Source: Xylanimonas oleitrophica (GTDB lineage Bacteria; Actinomycetota; Actinomycetes; Actinomycetales; Cellulomonadaceae). From it: DNA of 64,000 nt. The stretch spans positions 38,007-102,006 of the forward strand of contig NZ_QKWH01000014.1 of the NCBI RefSeq assembly GCF_003244315.1, in the 5' to 3' direction. Both the position numbers and the translations under genes were made by a program. The notes beneath the pieces were generated by a model. The model was not told where the DNA came from and did no database searches. It saw only the letters and a list, made by a program, of their open reading frames with translations. Positions within the stretch are counted from its first letter, which is position 1; every line of letters starts with the position of its first letter. This document shows, piece after piece, positions 54,031 to 62,600 of this stretch.

Positions 54031-55455
54031 ATGAGCGACCGTGGACTCGAGCTGGCACGCGACAAGATGACGACCGCGGGGGTGGCTCCGGCCGCGATCG
54101 ACACCTTCTCCCGCTTCTACCGCCTCCTGGAGTCCGGGGCGACCGGCCTCGTCCGCGAGGCCGACGTCGAGCCCCTGCCCCAGCTGCCGCGGGCGCACGA
54201 CCTCGACCTGGACGACGCCGCAGCCTCCGCCGCGCTCGCCCAGACCGCGATCATCAAGCTCAACGGCGGCCTCGGCACCTCGATGGGCATGGACCGGGCC
54301 AAGTCGCTGCTGCCCGTCCGCACGGACGACCAGGGGCGCGACCTGACGTTCCTCGACGTCATCGTGGGTCAGGTCCGCGCCGCCCGCGCCGCGACCGGTG
54401 CGCGCCTCCCGCTGGTGCTGATGAACTCCTTCCGCACCCAGACGGACACCCTCGCGCTCCTGTCGCGCTACGACGACCTCGCCGTCGAAGGACTCCCGCT
54501 GGACTTCCTGCAGAACCGGGAGCCCAAGCTCCTGGCCGACACGCTCGAGCCCGCCGAGTGGCCCGCGGACCCCGACCTCGAGTGGTGCCCGCCCGGCCAC
54601 GGAGACCTGTACCCGGCGCTGCACGCCTCCGGCGTGGTGCGGGCGCTGCTGGACGCCGGGTTCCGCTACGCGAGCGTCTCCAACTCCGACAACCTGGGCG
54701 CCGCCCCGGACGCCCGCATCGCCGCGTGGTTCGCTGCCTCCGGCGCCCCGTACGCCGCAGAGATGTGCCTCAAGACCCCCGCCGACGTCAAGGGCGGCCA
54801 GCTCGTGGTCCGCAAGAGCGACGGACGCATCATCCAGCGCGAGACCGCCCAGACCCACCCGGACGACCTCGAGGTCTCGCTCGACCCGGAACGGCACCGC
54901 TACTTCCACACGAACAACCTCTGGTTCGACCTCGAGGCGCTCGCGGCCGAGCTGGACCGGACCGGGGGCGTGCTGGAGCTGCCCCTGATCCGCAACGAGA
55001 AGACGGTCGACCCGGCCGACGGCTCCTCGCCGAAGGTCGTGCAGATCGAGTCGGCGATGGGTGCGGCGGTGGCCGTGTTCGAGGGGGCGCAGGCGATCGA
55101 GGTGGGCCGTGAGCGGTTCCTGCCGGTCAAGACGACGAACGACCTGCTCGTCCTGCGCTCGGACGTCTACGAGCTCACCGACGACCACCACCTGGTGGCC
55201 CGGGTACCCGCGCCGCTGGTCAAGCTCTCGGGCGTGTACAAGACGATCGCGCAGTTCGACGAGCGCTTCCGCTCCGGGGCGCCGTCGCTGCGCAGGGCGA
55301 CCTCGCTGACGGTCGACGGCGACTGGACGTTCGGGCAGGGGGTCGTCGTCGAGGGCGACGCTGTGCTCTCCGACGCAGGCACGGCCCGGACGGTACCCGA
55401 CGGCGCGACCGTGACCGGGGCCGGGGTGGTCGACGCGGGCGGCGCCCAGTCCTGA
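54031..55455 (+). CDS. UTP-glucose-1-phosphate uridylyltransferase (eukaryote-type UGPase)
   Basis: This enzyme makes UDP-glucose from UTP and glucose-1-phosphate. The 474-residue protein has the eukaryote-type UGP signature IIKLNGGLGTSMGMDRAKSLLPV near residues 78-100 and GHGDLYPAL, SNSDNLGA and HTNNLWFDL downstream, with the left-handed beta-helix at the C-terminus. It differs from bacterial GalU. TAGGGT (54018-54023) is seven bases before the ATG, again a leaderless arrangement. Product serves cell wall and polysaccharide synthesis. Confidence 0.92.
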   Translation: MSDRGLELARDKMTTAGVAPAAIDTFSRFYRLLESGATGLVREADVEPLPQLPRAHDLDLDDAAASAALAQTAIIKLNGGLGTSMGMDRAKSLLPVRTDDQGRDLTFLDVIVGQVRAARAATGARLPLVLMNSFRTQTDTLALLSRYDDLAVEGLPLDFLQNREPKLLADTLEPAEWPADPDLEWCPPGHGDLYPALHASGVVRALLDAGFRYASVSNSDNLGAAPDARIAAWFAASGAPYAAEMCLKTPADVKGGQLVVRKSDGRIIQRETAQTHPDDLEVSLDPERHRYFHTNNLWFDLEALAAELDRTGGVLELPLIRNEKTVDPADGSSPKVVQIESAMGAAVAVFEGAQAIEVGRERFLPVKTTNDLLVLRSDVYELTDDHHLVARVPAPLVKLSGVYKTIAQFDERFRSGAPSLRRATSLTVDGDWTFGQGVVVEGDAVLSDAGTARTVPDGATVTGAGVVDAGGAQS

Positions 55456-55457
55456 CC

Positions 55458-55472
55458 GCCCGGCCGCCGGGC
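55458..55472 (+). terminator. Small hairpin after the UGPase gene
   Basis: GCCCGG (55458-55463) and CCGGGC (55467-55472) with a three-base loop begin three bases after the stop codon. Short, but well placed as part of a terminator. Confidence 0.45.
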
Positions 55473-55493
55473 CTGACCGCTGGGTCTGCTGAG

Positions 55494-55547
55494 CGGCACG
55501 CCCCCTGGGGACGCCGCGACCTCGGTGGCCCCTAGAAGGGCGTGCCG
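55494..55547. repeat. 54-nt structured inverted repeat
   Basis: Perfect 10-bp arms CGGCACGCCC (55494-55503) and GGGCGTGCCG (55538-55547) flank 34 bases in which CTGGGG and CCCCTAG can extend the stem. It lies in the 214-nt gap between the UGPase and FAD oxidoreductase genes. It could be a terminator, a structured RNA or an operator. No gene is visible in this gap. Confidence 0.55.
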
Positions 55548-55669
55548 AGGTGGCGGTGGGGTGAACCGGCAGGGGACGGCGCCGGGGCCGCCATGAACAG
55601 CTGGTGAACATCGCCCGCCGTCGGCGGTGGCGCCTTGAGCGCCGCTGTCGGCGGCGGCACCCTCGCGAC

Positions 55670-56836
55670 GTGCCACGTCGTGCTGCCCTCGCCCCGCCGC
55701 GTCCGGCGCGGCCCGCTGCTCTCCCGCAGCAGGTCGACGTCGTGGTGGTGGGAGCCGGGATCGTGGGGCTCGCGCACGCCGTCGAGGCCCGGGCGCGGGG
55801 AGCGAGCGTGGTGGTGGTGGAGCGGCACGCGCACGCCACCGGCGCTTCGGTGCGTGCGCTGGGTCATGTGGCTGTCACAGGGCAGGACGGCCCCACGCTG
55901 GCGCCCGCGCTCGCCTCCCGCGACCGGTGGCTCGCGCTGAGCCGCCAGGCCGGGTTCGTGGCGCACGAGTCAGGGGCGCTGGCCGTGGCGCGGGTGGAGG
56001 ACGAGCTCGCTGTGCTCGAGGACCTGGCGGCGGCCCGGGACGGGGCGGTCACGCTGCTCGACCGGGCGGGCGTGGCCGCGCGCCTGCCCCGTGCCACCGA
56101 CGGCGTGGTGGGCGGGGCGGTGCTCTCCATGGACCTGCAGGTCGACCCGCGCGAGGCGGTGCCGGCCCTGACGGCGTGGCTGGCACGGCAGCCCGGGGCG
56201 TCCGTGGTGCACGCGACGGCGGTGGTGAGCATGGAGCCGGGTTCGGGGCGCACGCTCGTGCGCACCACGCGGGGCGACGTCGTGGCACGTCGTGTCGTGG
56301 TGGCTGTGGGCCACGACGTCGACGGGCTGCTCCCAGAGGTGGGGGAGGCGCACGGTCTGCGGAGGGTGACGTCGCAGGTGCTGCGGGCGACGCTGCGCAG
56401 CACGGGGGAGGCCCTGCCGGTGGTCGCGGGCACCGCGCTGCTGCGCCAGCCGTGGGTGGCGCGCTCACCGCACCACCGACGGATCCTGGTCCGCCTGGAG
56501 GACGAACGGCCCCGGACTGTGCGTGCTGGCGTCGCGCTCGTGGTGACGCAGCACGCGGAAGGCCGCGTGGACGTCGGGTCGACGCGGCTGGAGGCTCCGG
56601 CGGCGGACCCGTTCCGGCAGGAGGCCCTCGACGACCTGCTGCTGACCGAGTCCGCGCTGGTCCTGGGGGAGGTGCCACAGGTCGTGGAGAGGTGGAGCGC
56701 GGTTCAGGCGACGGCACCGGAGCCGTTCGTGGTCGCCCGGCCGCAGCGAGGCGTGCTGGCCGTGGTGGCCAGCGGGGGTGACGGGATGACGACGGCGCTG
56801 GGGCTGGCGCAGCGCACGGTGGAGGGGTTCTTCTGA
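55670..56836 (+). CDS. FAD-dependent oxidoreductase, DAO family (TIGR03364-like)
   Basis: The protein has the FAD-binding motif VVVVGAGIVGLAHAVEARARG about 25 residues from the chosen start, HATGASVRALGHVAVTGQ and RVVVAVGHDVDGLLPEV, and belongs to the D-amino-acid-oxidase/glycine-oxidase superfamily, close to a group associated with phosphonate metabolism. The C-terminus has ASGGDGMTTALGLAQRTVEGFF. It has 388 residues from GTG 55670; another GTG at 55604 would add an arginine-rich, atypical stretch. Neither has a ribosome binding site, so the start is unsure. No phosphonate genes are nearby. Confidence 0.8.
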   Translation: MPRRAALAPPRPARPAALPQQVDVVVVGAGIVGLAHAVEARARGASVVVVERHAHATGASVRALGHVAVTGQDGPTLAPALASRDRWLALSRQAGFVAHESGALAVARVEDELAVLEDLAAARDGAVTLLDRAGVAARLPRATDGVVGGAVLSMDLQVDPREAVPALTAWLARQPGASVVHATAVVSMEPGSGRTLVRTTRGDVVARRVVVAVGHDVDGLLPEVGEAHGLRRVTSQVLRATLRSTGEALPVVAGTALLRQPWVARSPHHRRILVRLEDERPRTVRAGVALVVTQHAEGRVDVGSTRLEAPAADPFRQEALDDLLLTESALVLGEVPQVVERWSAVQATAPEPFVVARPQRGVLAVVASGGDGMTTALGLAQRTVEGFF

Positions 56837-56855
56837 GACGGGCGGCGTGCGCTGC

Positions 56856-57503
56856 TCAGGCGGGGACGTCGACGATGCGGCTGGCGCCCGGCACGGGGGT
56901 CAGCGCACCGGCGGACGCCGCGGCGAGGTCGTCGGTGAGGCGCCCGACCCGCTCCGGCGGCACGAGGAGCGTGAAACGTGCGACCTGCGTGTACAGCGGT
57001 TCCCCGAGCACTGCTCCGTGGGTGCCCGCCCAGTCGCGCAGCACGTTGTCGATGCGGCCGGCGTCTGCGTGCGCGACGTCCACGGTGACCTCGGTGAGGA
57101 CGCGCCGGTGGACGGGACGGGCGAGGTCGAGCGCCTCGGAGACTGCGGAGGAGTAGGCGCGCACGAGACCGCCGGCACCGAGGAGGATGCCGCCGAAGTA
57201 CCGCGTGACCACCGCGACCACGTCGGTCACCGCGCGGTGACGCAGCACCTCCAGCATGGGCACCCCGGCGGTCCCGGAGGGCTCGCCGTCGTCGGAAGAC
57301 CGCTGCTGGTCTGCGTGCGACCCGACGACGAGGGCGACGCAGTGGTGCCGCGCGTCCCACATCTCCTTGCGCAGGCGTGCGACGACGGCGTCGGCCTCCT
57401 CCACGGAGGTGACGGGGGCGAGGTGCGCGAGGAACCGTGACCTCTTGATGACGAGCTCGTGGTCGACCGGGGCGGCGATCGTCGACGGCAGCTCGGCAGG
57501 CAT
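56856..57503 (-). CDS. YigZ/IMPACT-family protein
   Basis: The 215-residue protein has the IMPACT N-terminal domain motifs KRSRFLAHLAPV, HHCVALVVG, DDGEPSGTAGVPMLEVL and RYFGGILLGAGGLVRAY, and a C-terminal YigZ-type domain. Members are conserved; their biochemical role (translation-associated) is not settled. The ATG at 57503 follows TAGGCT (57510-57515, minus strand) by six bases, so it may be leaderless. Convergent with the FAD oxidoreductase gene. Confidence 0.9.
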   Translation of the reverse strand: MPAELPSTIAAPVDHELVIKRSRFLAHLAPVTSVEEADAVVARLRKEMWDARHHCVALVVGSHADQQRSSDDGEPSGTAGVPMLEVLRHRAVTDVVAVVTRYFGGILLGAGGLVRAYSSAVSEALDLARPVHRRVLTEVTVDVAHADAGRIDNVLRDWAGTHGAVLGEPLYTQVARFTLLVPPERVGRLTDDLAAASAGALTPVPGASRIVDVPA

Positions 57504-57548
57504 GTCGTGAGCCTAGCTGGCGGCACATCGTCCAGGAGGTTGAATAAA

Positions 57549-57560
57549 AGTGTGCCAAGC
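57549..57560 (+). repeat. 12-bp direct repeat, copy 1 (left of recombinase-like gene)
   Basis: AGTGTGCCAAGC, preceded by AATAAA, lies 14 bases before the start of the recombinase-like gene. Including the AT-rich flank, the match with copy 2 is ATAAA(T)AGTGTGCCAAGC with one inserted T. The AT-rich tract stands out in this GC-rich DNA. Confidence 0.8.
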
Positions 57561-57574
57561 CGCACCATAGACCT

Positions 57575-58225
57575 GTGCCGGACGAGCAAAGGAGCCACGA
57601 GCAGAGAAACCCCGCACCCGCCACCGGTCCGGGGCGCTACCCGCGGCCGGTCGTCGCCCTCGACGAGGCGGAGTGGGTCTGGCGCGAGCTGGGCGTCGAG
57701 GCCCTGCGGCCCGGCAGCAAGCCGGAGACGGTGCGCCTGGCCGTCGTCGCGGGCCTGACGCGCGCGACGGGCGCCCGGTACGGCGACCTGCTGCGCGTGC
57801 GTGTCGACGACCTGGACCTGGGACCGCTCGGGCCTCGGGCGGGGGAGGGGAGCGCCCTGGTGCGCCACGGCAAGCACCGGACCCCCCGCCTGCACAGGCT
57901 CTCCCCGGAGGTCGTGGTGGTGCTGCGGCACTGGATGGAGGTGCGCGAGGAGCTGGCTGCGGAGCTCGAGGGTTCGGTGCCGCGCGCGCTGCTGCTGACC
58001 GTCCACCACACGCACGACAACGGCACCACGGTCTCGAGCGGCCTGCCCATCACCAAGCAGGGGCTCGTGCTGTCCTGGCGGCGCTTCGTGCTGCGTACCA
58101 ACGCCAGGTACGGGGCGCTGCGCCCACCGCTGCCCACCCGGTTCGAGCAGGTGCGCCGGGCGTGGACCGAGGCCGGCGTGCCCGATCCGGGGAGGGAGCT
58201 GACGGCACCGCCCGAGGCGGGTTGA
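57575..58225 (+). CDS. Tyrosine-recombinase-fold protein lacking catalytic residues
   Basis: The 216-residue protein aligns by eye with a tyrosine recombinase catalytic domain: VAGLTRATGARYGDLLRVRV matches the box around arginine I, ALVRHGKHRTPRLHRLSPE matches the beta-hairpin with lysine, and the block ending PTRFEQVRRAWTEAG takes the place of box II, but HxxR reads T-R-F-E. After this the protein ends in a proline-rich tail; the second histidine and the nucleophilic tyrosine are absent. It has no N-terminal core-binding domain. I infer a domesticated or decayed recombinase, possibly a DNA-binding regulator. GTG start at 57575 is one of few options. It is bracketed by a 12-bp direct repeat. 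Confidence 0.7.
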   Translation: MPDEQRSHEQRNPAPATGPGRYPRPVVALDEAEWVWRELGVEALRPGSKPETVRLAVVAGLTRATGARYGDLLRVRVDDLDLGPLGPRAGEGSALVRHGKHRTPRLHRLSPEVVVVLRHWMEVREELAAELEGSVPRALLLTVHHTHDNGTTVSSGLPITKQGLVLSWRRFVLRTNARYGALRPPLPTRFEQVRRAWTEAGVPDPGRELTAPPEAG

Positions 58226-58269
58226 CCGGGCTCCCAAGAGGGCGCCTCTGTCTCTCCTTCCTCATAAAT

Positions 58270-58281
58270 AGTGTGCCAAGC
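58270..58281 (+). repeat. 12-bp direct repeat, copy 2 (right of recombinase-like gene)
   Basis: AGTGTGCCAAGC with CATAAAT before it lies 44 bases after the stop of the recombinase-like gene, same orientation as copy 1 and 721 bases away. It cannot be a promoter of a known gene here, because the next gene is convergent on the minus strand. An att-like or protein-binding site is possible. Confidence 0.8.
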
Positions 58282-58335
58282 GCCTACTGAACCACGTCCC
58301 GGCCCGCACACAAGCGGGAGCCTGGACAAGAGGGG

Positions 58336-59016
58336 TCAGCCCGTCGGGCCGGTAGCACGCCCGAGCAGGGGCGCTTCCGGGCGTGACCCAGGGAGCTCGT
58401 GGAAGCCGAGCCGCTCGTAGAACGCACGAGCCCCGGTGTTGCGCGGGTCGTAGCCCAGATGGACGCCCGGCACGTCACGCTCGGCGAGGACGTCGCACAG
58501 CGCGTCGACCAGGCGCCGGCCCCAGCCCTGTCGCTGAGCCTGGGGCAGCAGGTCCACGTGCAGGTGCGCTGGGTAGGAACGGAGCACGGCAGGAACCGGC
58601 GGGAGCATGCGCTCGGGGTGCACGCCGTCGTGCAGCAGCCCCGAGCCGGCACCGCCCCTGCGCCCGGTCTCCACCAGGGCGGCCCCCGGGTGGCGCTCGA
58701 GGAAGCCCGGCGTCCACTCGTGGTGCCAGCGCTCCACGAACTGCTCCGTGTCCGGGGCACCCAGCACATAGCCGACGAGCACGCCGTCGGGCACCCGCAG
58801 CACGGCGTCATGAGCTCCCGTCCCGTCGTCGGACAGCACCAGCACCAGCGCCGTGGCGGGCTCGAGGTCCACGTACGGCAAGGCGTACACGTCGGGCAGG
58901 AGAGAGTCGTCGGGGTACAGGCCGCGGGCGTCCTCGCCCGCGTCGCCCGTACGGACGCACACCTCGGCGACGGCGTCACGGTCTGCCGGGGTGTAGAGAC
59001 GGATCCGGCCGGTCAC
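58336..59016 (-). CDS. GNAT-family N-acetyltransferase
   Basis: The 226-residue protein has RLYTPADRDAVAEVCVRTGD at the start, an inserted region and the acetyl-CoA-binding HLHVDLLPQAQRQGWGRRLVDAL near residues 150-170, then HLGYDPRNTGARAFYERLGF. It resembles the GNATs fused to or found with glycoside hydrolases of family 84, but no such partner is present. The GTG at 59016 follows TAGCGT (59023-59028, minus strand) by six bases: another leaderless signal. Confidence 0.87.
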   Translation of the reverse strand: MTGRIRLYTPADRDAVAEVCVRTGDAGEDARGLYPDDSLLPDVYALPYVDLEPATALVLVLSDDGTGAHDAVLRVPDGVLVGYVLGAPDTEQFVERWHHEWTPGFLERHPGAALVETGRRGGAGSGLLHDGVHPERMLPPVPAVLRSYPAHLHVDLLPQAQRQGWGRRLVDALCDVLAERDVPGVHLGYDPRNTGARAFYERLGFHELPGSRPEAPLLGRATGPTG

Positions 59017-59063
59017 GGCGGAACGCTACCGCCGTGACCGGCCGGACGCCGGGACTCGTGGCC

Positions 59064-59618
59064 CTACAGGGCCTTGCGGGCCTCGCGCGCGGCGTCGAGC
59101 TCCGTCACCGCACCCTCGGTCGAGAGCGCGCCGCCGGAGTTCTCCAGGTGCGCGCGCACGAACCAGTGGAACTGCTCCAGGTCCCGCAGGTGCCCGATGA
59201 GCATGTCGTTGGTGACGTCGTCGATCTCCTCGGTGTCCGTGGCGGCCTTGCGGTGCGCCTCGATCACGCCCCGGTAGACCTCGTCCAGCGCGCCCAGGTG
59301 CTCGATCGCGGTGGCGCGGCCCAGGGAGTAGTCCTCCCAGGTCCGCGCCTCGACCAGCGCGCCCGGGGTCCCCACCGGGGCGACGCCGAGCGTCGCGATG
59401 CGCTCGGCGATCTCGTCGACCATCGCGCGCACGGCGTCGACCTGCGGGTCGAGCATCTCGTGCACTCCGATGAAGTTGGGCCCGACCACGTTCCAGTGGA
59501 TGTGCTTGAGCGTCAGGTGGAGGTCGTTCAGAGAGTTGAGGCGCTCCTGGAGGATCTCCGCGGCCTTGGCCCCCTCCTCGGGAGTCAGGGACGGGACGGT
59601 GTAACGGGGGAGCGACAT
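59064..59618 (-). CDS. dps: Dps-family DNA-binding ferritin-like protein
   Basis: The 184-residue protein has the Dps ferroxidase segment TLKHIHWNVVGPNFIGVHEMLDPQVD near residues 37-62 with the histidine, aspartate and glutamate ligands, and four ferritin helices including VDEIAERIATLG. Dps dodecamers store iron and protect DNA from peroxide. The N-terminus is short; a C-terminal ALSTEGAVTELDAAREARKAL tail may bind DNA. The ATG at 59618 has GGAGG six bases upstream, so the longer upstream frame is not used. A lone gene, with iron and oxidative stress roles that fit katA and the des operon elsewhere. Confidence 0.93.
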   Translation of the reverse strand: MSLPRYTVPSLTPEEGAKAAEILQERLNSLNDLHLTLKHIHWNVVGPNFIGVHEMLDPQVDAVRAMVDEIAERIATLGVAPVGTPGALVEARTWEDYSLGRATAIEHLGALDEVYRGVIEAHRKAATDTEEIDDVTNDMLIGHLRDLEQFHWFVRAHLENSGGALSTEGAVTELDAAREARKAL

Positions 59619-59641
59619 CGGAACCTCCGGTTCTCTCGCGG

Positions 59642-60259
59642 TCAGCTGTCCCGTCCATCGTGGTACCGGAGCGCGAGCCACGCGACCGCGAGCAGGGCGA
59701 GCGCCCCCACGAACGCCCCGACGTGCACGGGGTGACCGGCCGCAAGGAGGGCGGCACCGCCGATCGCGACCGTCACCCCGACGACGCCCACGTCCCGTAC
59801 GGCGGACCGGGCCAGCGCGGTCACGGTGACATGCGTGGACCACGCCACGTGGCCGGCCCACCAGCCCAGCCGGACCACCACGTGAGCCAGCGGTGCGAGC
59901 AGCAGCACCGCGGGGTCCATCGGGGCCGAAGGGGAGCCCAGCAGCAGGGCGCCCGCCGTCACCACGGCGCCCAGGGCAGGGCCGTGGCCGGGTCGCAGCA
60001 GCGCCCAGCCGGCCAGCCCTGTCGCTGCCACCCCTGTCGCGGTCGCGAGCAGCTCGGTGCGCGCCCCAGCGGCCAGCACCATCAGGACCACGGACGCCAC
60101 GAAGAGGACGCGGAGCAGGCCTCCGGGCACCCACGGACCGGTCCGCGCACGCACGCGCGGCAGCGGCCTGCCGCGCAGGCGCACCGCCCGGACCCGTACG
60201 ACGGCCCGCTCGCCCCACGTGTCACCGAGGCGGCGGGCCGTGCCCACCAGCGGGCTCAT
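59642..60259 (-). CDS. Membrane protein of the MoxR/DUF58 cluster
   Basis: The 205-residue protein has a basic N-terminal region (about 1-45) and five or six hydrophobic segments between residues 46 and 196. I know no domain by name. It starts in an ATGA overlap with the DUF58 gene and thus belongs to the MoxR cluster. A role in assembly of a membrane-associated von Willebrand-type complex is guessed only from position. Confidence 0.75.
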   Translation of the reverse strand: MSPLVGTARRLGDTWGERAVVRVRAVRLRGRPLPRVRARTGPWVPGGLLRVLFVASVVLMVLAAGARTELLATATGVAATGLAGWALLRPGHGPALGAVVTAGALLLGSPSAPMDPAVLLLAPLAHVVVRLGWWAGHVAWSTHVTVTALARSAVRDVGVVGVTVAIGGAALLAAGHPVHVGAFVGALALLAVAWLALRYHDGRDS

Positions 60260-61605
60260 CGAGCCACCCCGGTGCTGGGACGGTGCTGCTGCGAGCGCCG
60301 GACGAGGGCCTCGAGCCGTCGGCGGGCTTCTGCCCGGTCATGGCCGGCCCAGGGCAGCACGGGGACGGCGCGTGCTTCGAGGGCGCGCACGCGGTCTGTG
60401 CGTTCCATGGCGGTGATCTGCCAGGCGGTGCGGAGGTGGTTCTCGGGGACGGGGCGTACGTGCGGGAGGGTGTCGATGACGACGACGGGTGTGCCGTGCT
60501 CGGTCCAGGCGTCGGCGAGGCGGACGGGTTCGTCGTCGAGGAGCGTGGTGAAGAGGTAGACGATCGCGTCGGCCGGGAGCTGGGGCGGCCGTAGGCGCCG
60601 TGCGGGCGTGCCGGTGGGGGCGGCCAGGGCGAGCGCGTGGGTGAGGCGGCGCAGGTGGCGGTGCCCGGTGGCTGGGGCGAGGGGGCGGCTGCGGCGGCCG
60701 AGGTCCTCGAGCCCGACTCTGGTGCCGGTCTCCACGAGCGCGGTGGCGACGGAGGCTGCGGCGTGCCGGGCGAGGTCGAGGGAGGTGGGTTCGTCGACGC
60801 GCTGCGGTTCGGTGCCGCGCCAGGTGTGCAGGTCGGGTCCGACGTCGTCGCGGGAGTCGACGACGAGCACTGCGGTGGCCTCGGCGCCTGCGTGCGTGCG
60901 CCGGACGTAGAGCTCGTCGAGGTGGGGGGAGCGTCGTGCGGTGGCTCGCCAGTCGATCCTGCGGGCGGGGTCGCCGGGGGTGATCGGGTGGATGTCGCGC
61001 AGCTCGCTGCCGTCGCCGGTGCGGCGGGAGGTGCGTGGTCCGGTCAGCCCGCGGAGGCGGGGGGAGAGGGGGACGCGGCCGAGCGGCTCGGCCTGGGGCA
61101 GCACGAGCGTGTCGGGGGCGTGGTGTGTGGTGGGGGTCTGGCTGCTGGCGCCGTGGGTGCCGTGGGCGATCAGGTCGGCGCGGAAGGTGGGCCAGGGGCC
61201 GGTGCGGACGGAGGACAGGTGCAGGGGCACCTGGGTCTCGGCTCGGCCGGTGATCAGGAGGTCGGCGGGTCGGTGGCCCGGGGCGGTGACCCGTGCGCGC
61301 ACGACGTCGGTGCCGGGGGCTGGTCTCAGCAGGAGGGAGGCGGCGGCCTCTCCGGGGGCGGTGGTGGTGGCTGGTGCCTCGAGGTCGGCGGTGGTCGGTT
61401 CGGTGGGGCGTGCTGTGCGGCCGAGGGTGGGGGCGAGCACCAGGGGGACGCCGAGCAGGGCGACGTCGGGGCGCGAGAGGAGGAGGCCGACGGTCAGGAG
61501 GATCACGCCGGCTGAGGCTGCTGCCGCCGCTGAGGGTGCGCTGCGCCACCCGGGGGCGGTGGAGGAAGGGGCGGCGGGGGAGGTGGCCGGCTCCGCCTGG
61601 TTCAT
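60256..61605 (-). CDS. DUF58 domain membrane protein
   Basis: The 449-residue protein has two N-terminal transmembrane helices (about 24-60) and a DUF58 domain with ELRDIHPITPGDPARRIDWRATARR near residue 222, matching the family's RxYxxGDxxRxIxW core, and a VWA-like C-terminal half with AVLVVDSRDDVG (MIDAS-like aspartate). DUF58 proteins partner MoxR AAA ATPases. The ATG overlaps the MoxR stop. Confidence 0.88.
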   Translation of the reverse strand: MNQAEPATSPAAPSSTAPGWRSAPSAAAAASAGVILLTVGLLLSRPDVALLGVPLVLAPTLGRTARPTEPTTADLEAPATTTAPGEAAASLLLRPAPGTDVVRARVTAPGHRPADLLITGRAETQVPLHLSSVRTGPWPTFRADLIAHGTHGASSQTPTTHHAPDTLVLPQAEPLGRVPLSPRLRGLTGPRTSRRTGDGSELRDIHPITPGDPARRIDWRATARRSPHLDELYVRRTHAGAEATAVLVVDSRDDVGPDLHTWRGTEPQRVDEPTSLDLARHAAASVATALVETGTRVGLEDLGRRSRPLAPATGHRHLRRLTHALALAAPTGTPARRLRPPQLPADAIVYLFTTLLDDEPVRLADAWTEHGTPVVVIDTLPHVRPVPENHLRTAWQITAMERTDRVRALEARAVPVLPWAGHDRAEARRRLEALVRRSQQHRPSTGVAR

Positions 61606-62600
61606 CGGTGCGCGACGGTGGCGGGGCCGGGCACGGAGGCGAGCAGCTCCTGCACCACGTCCTGCGCGCGTACGGCGGACGCCCACGCCGTGGGTGTGAG
61701 GGTCACGCGGTGGGCCAGGACGGGGACGGCGACCCGCTTGACGTCTTCCGGGAGCGTGTACGCCCGCCCGTCGAGCACGGCGACGGCGCGGGCCAGGAGC
61801 AGGAGGTTCTGGGAACCGCGGGGTGAGGCCCCGACCTCGAGCGCCGGGTGGGAGCGGGTGGCGGCGGCGAGGTCGACGCAGTAACCGACGACGTCGGTGT
61901 CGACCTCGACGGCCTCGACGCCCGCCTGCATCGCCAGGACGGTGGTGGGGTCCACGACGGCGGCGACGGGTGCGGTCTCCTCGCGCCGGGCCACGCGGCG
62001 TGCCAGCACCTGCCGCTCCTGCTCCGCGTCGGGGTAGCCGACGGCCAGGCGCACCATGAACCGGTCGAGCTGCGCCTCGGGCAGCGGGTAGGTGCCCTCG
62101 TACTCGACGGGGTTCGAGGTGGCGACGACGTGGAACGGTCGGGGCAGTGGCCGCGTGGTGCCGTCGACCGAGACCTGTCGCTCCGCCATGGCCTCCAGGA
62201 GCGCCGACTGCGTCTTGGGTGCGGTGCGGTTGATCTCGTCGGCGAGGAAGAGGCCGGTGAAGACGGGACCGGGGCGGAACTCGAAGGTGCGGGTGGCCGG
62301 GTCGAACACCGACGACCCGGTGATGTCGCTCGGCAGGAGGTCCGGCGTGCACTGGAGGCGTGCGAAGTCGAGGCCGAGCGCGGAGGCGAGGGATCGGGCG
62401 GCGAGGGTCTTGCCGAGGCCGGGGACGTCCTCGAACAGGACGTGCCCGCCGGCCAGCACGGTGGCGAGCGCGATCTCGAGGGAGTCGCGCATGCCGACGA
62501 CGGCGGTGCCCACCTCGTCGAGGACGCGGCCGGCGAGGTCGGCGACCTGGGGGACGGGCAGCGGCGCAGGGGTGTCCGGGGTGGTGGGGGTGGTGCTCAT
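61602..62600 (-). CDS. MoxR-family AAA ATPase
   Basis: The 332-residue ATPase has Walker A GLGKTLAARS near residue 61, Walker B LFLADEINRTAPKTQSALLEAMAE near 118, sensor 1 VVATSNPVEYEGTYPL and the lid domain with GASPRGSQNLLLLARAVA. MoxR ATPases are chaperone-like and activate VWA-domain or membrane partners, here DUF58 and DUF4129 proteins. It overlaps both neighbours by ATGA, so stoichiometry is probably tied. Confidence 0.93.
   Translation of the reverse strand: MSTTPTTPDTPAPLPVPQVADLAGRVLDEVGTAVVGMRDSLEIALATVLAGGHVLFEDVPGLGKTLAARSLASALGLDFARLQCTPDLLPSDITGSSVFDPATRTFEFRPGPVFTGLFLADEINRTAPKTQSALLEAMAERQVSVDGTTRPLPRPFHVVATSNPVEYEGTYPLPEAQLDRFMVRLAVGYPDAEQERQVLARRVARREETAPVAAVVDPTTVLAMQAGVEAVEVDTDVVGYCVDLAAATRSHPALEVGASPRGSQNLLLLARAVAVLDGRAYTLPEDVKRVAVPVLAHRVTLTPTAWASAVRAQDVVQELLASVPGPATVAHR

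Noticed and set aside
55593..55607. Four-codon ORF overlapping the GTG at 55604
   Set aside because: A four-codon frame arises by chance easily and has no ribosome binding site; it is not evidence for the 55604 start.
57540..57571. Sigma-54-like or consensus promoter in the repeat before the recombinase-like gene
   Set aside because: TTGGCAC on the minus strand recalls a sigma-54 -24 box, but the -12 part does not match and actinobacteria lack sigma-54. TTGAAT/CATAGA on the plus strand has a 20-base spacer, too long to trust.
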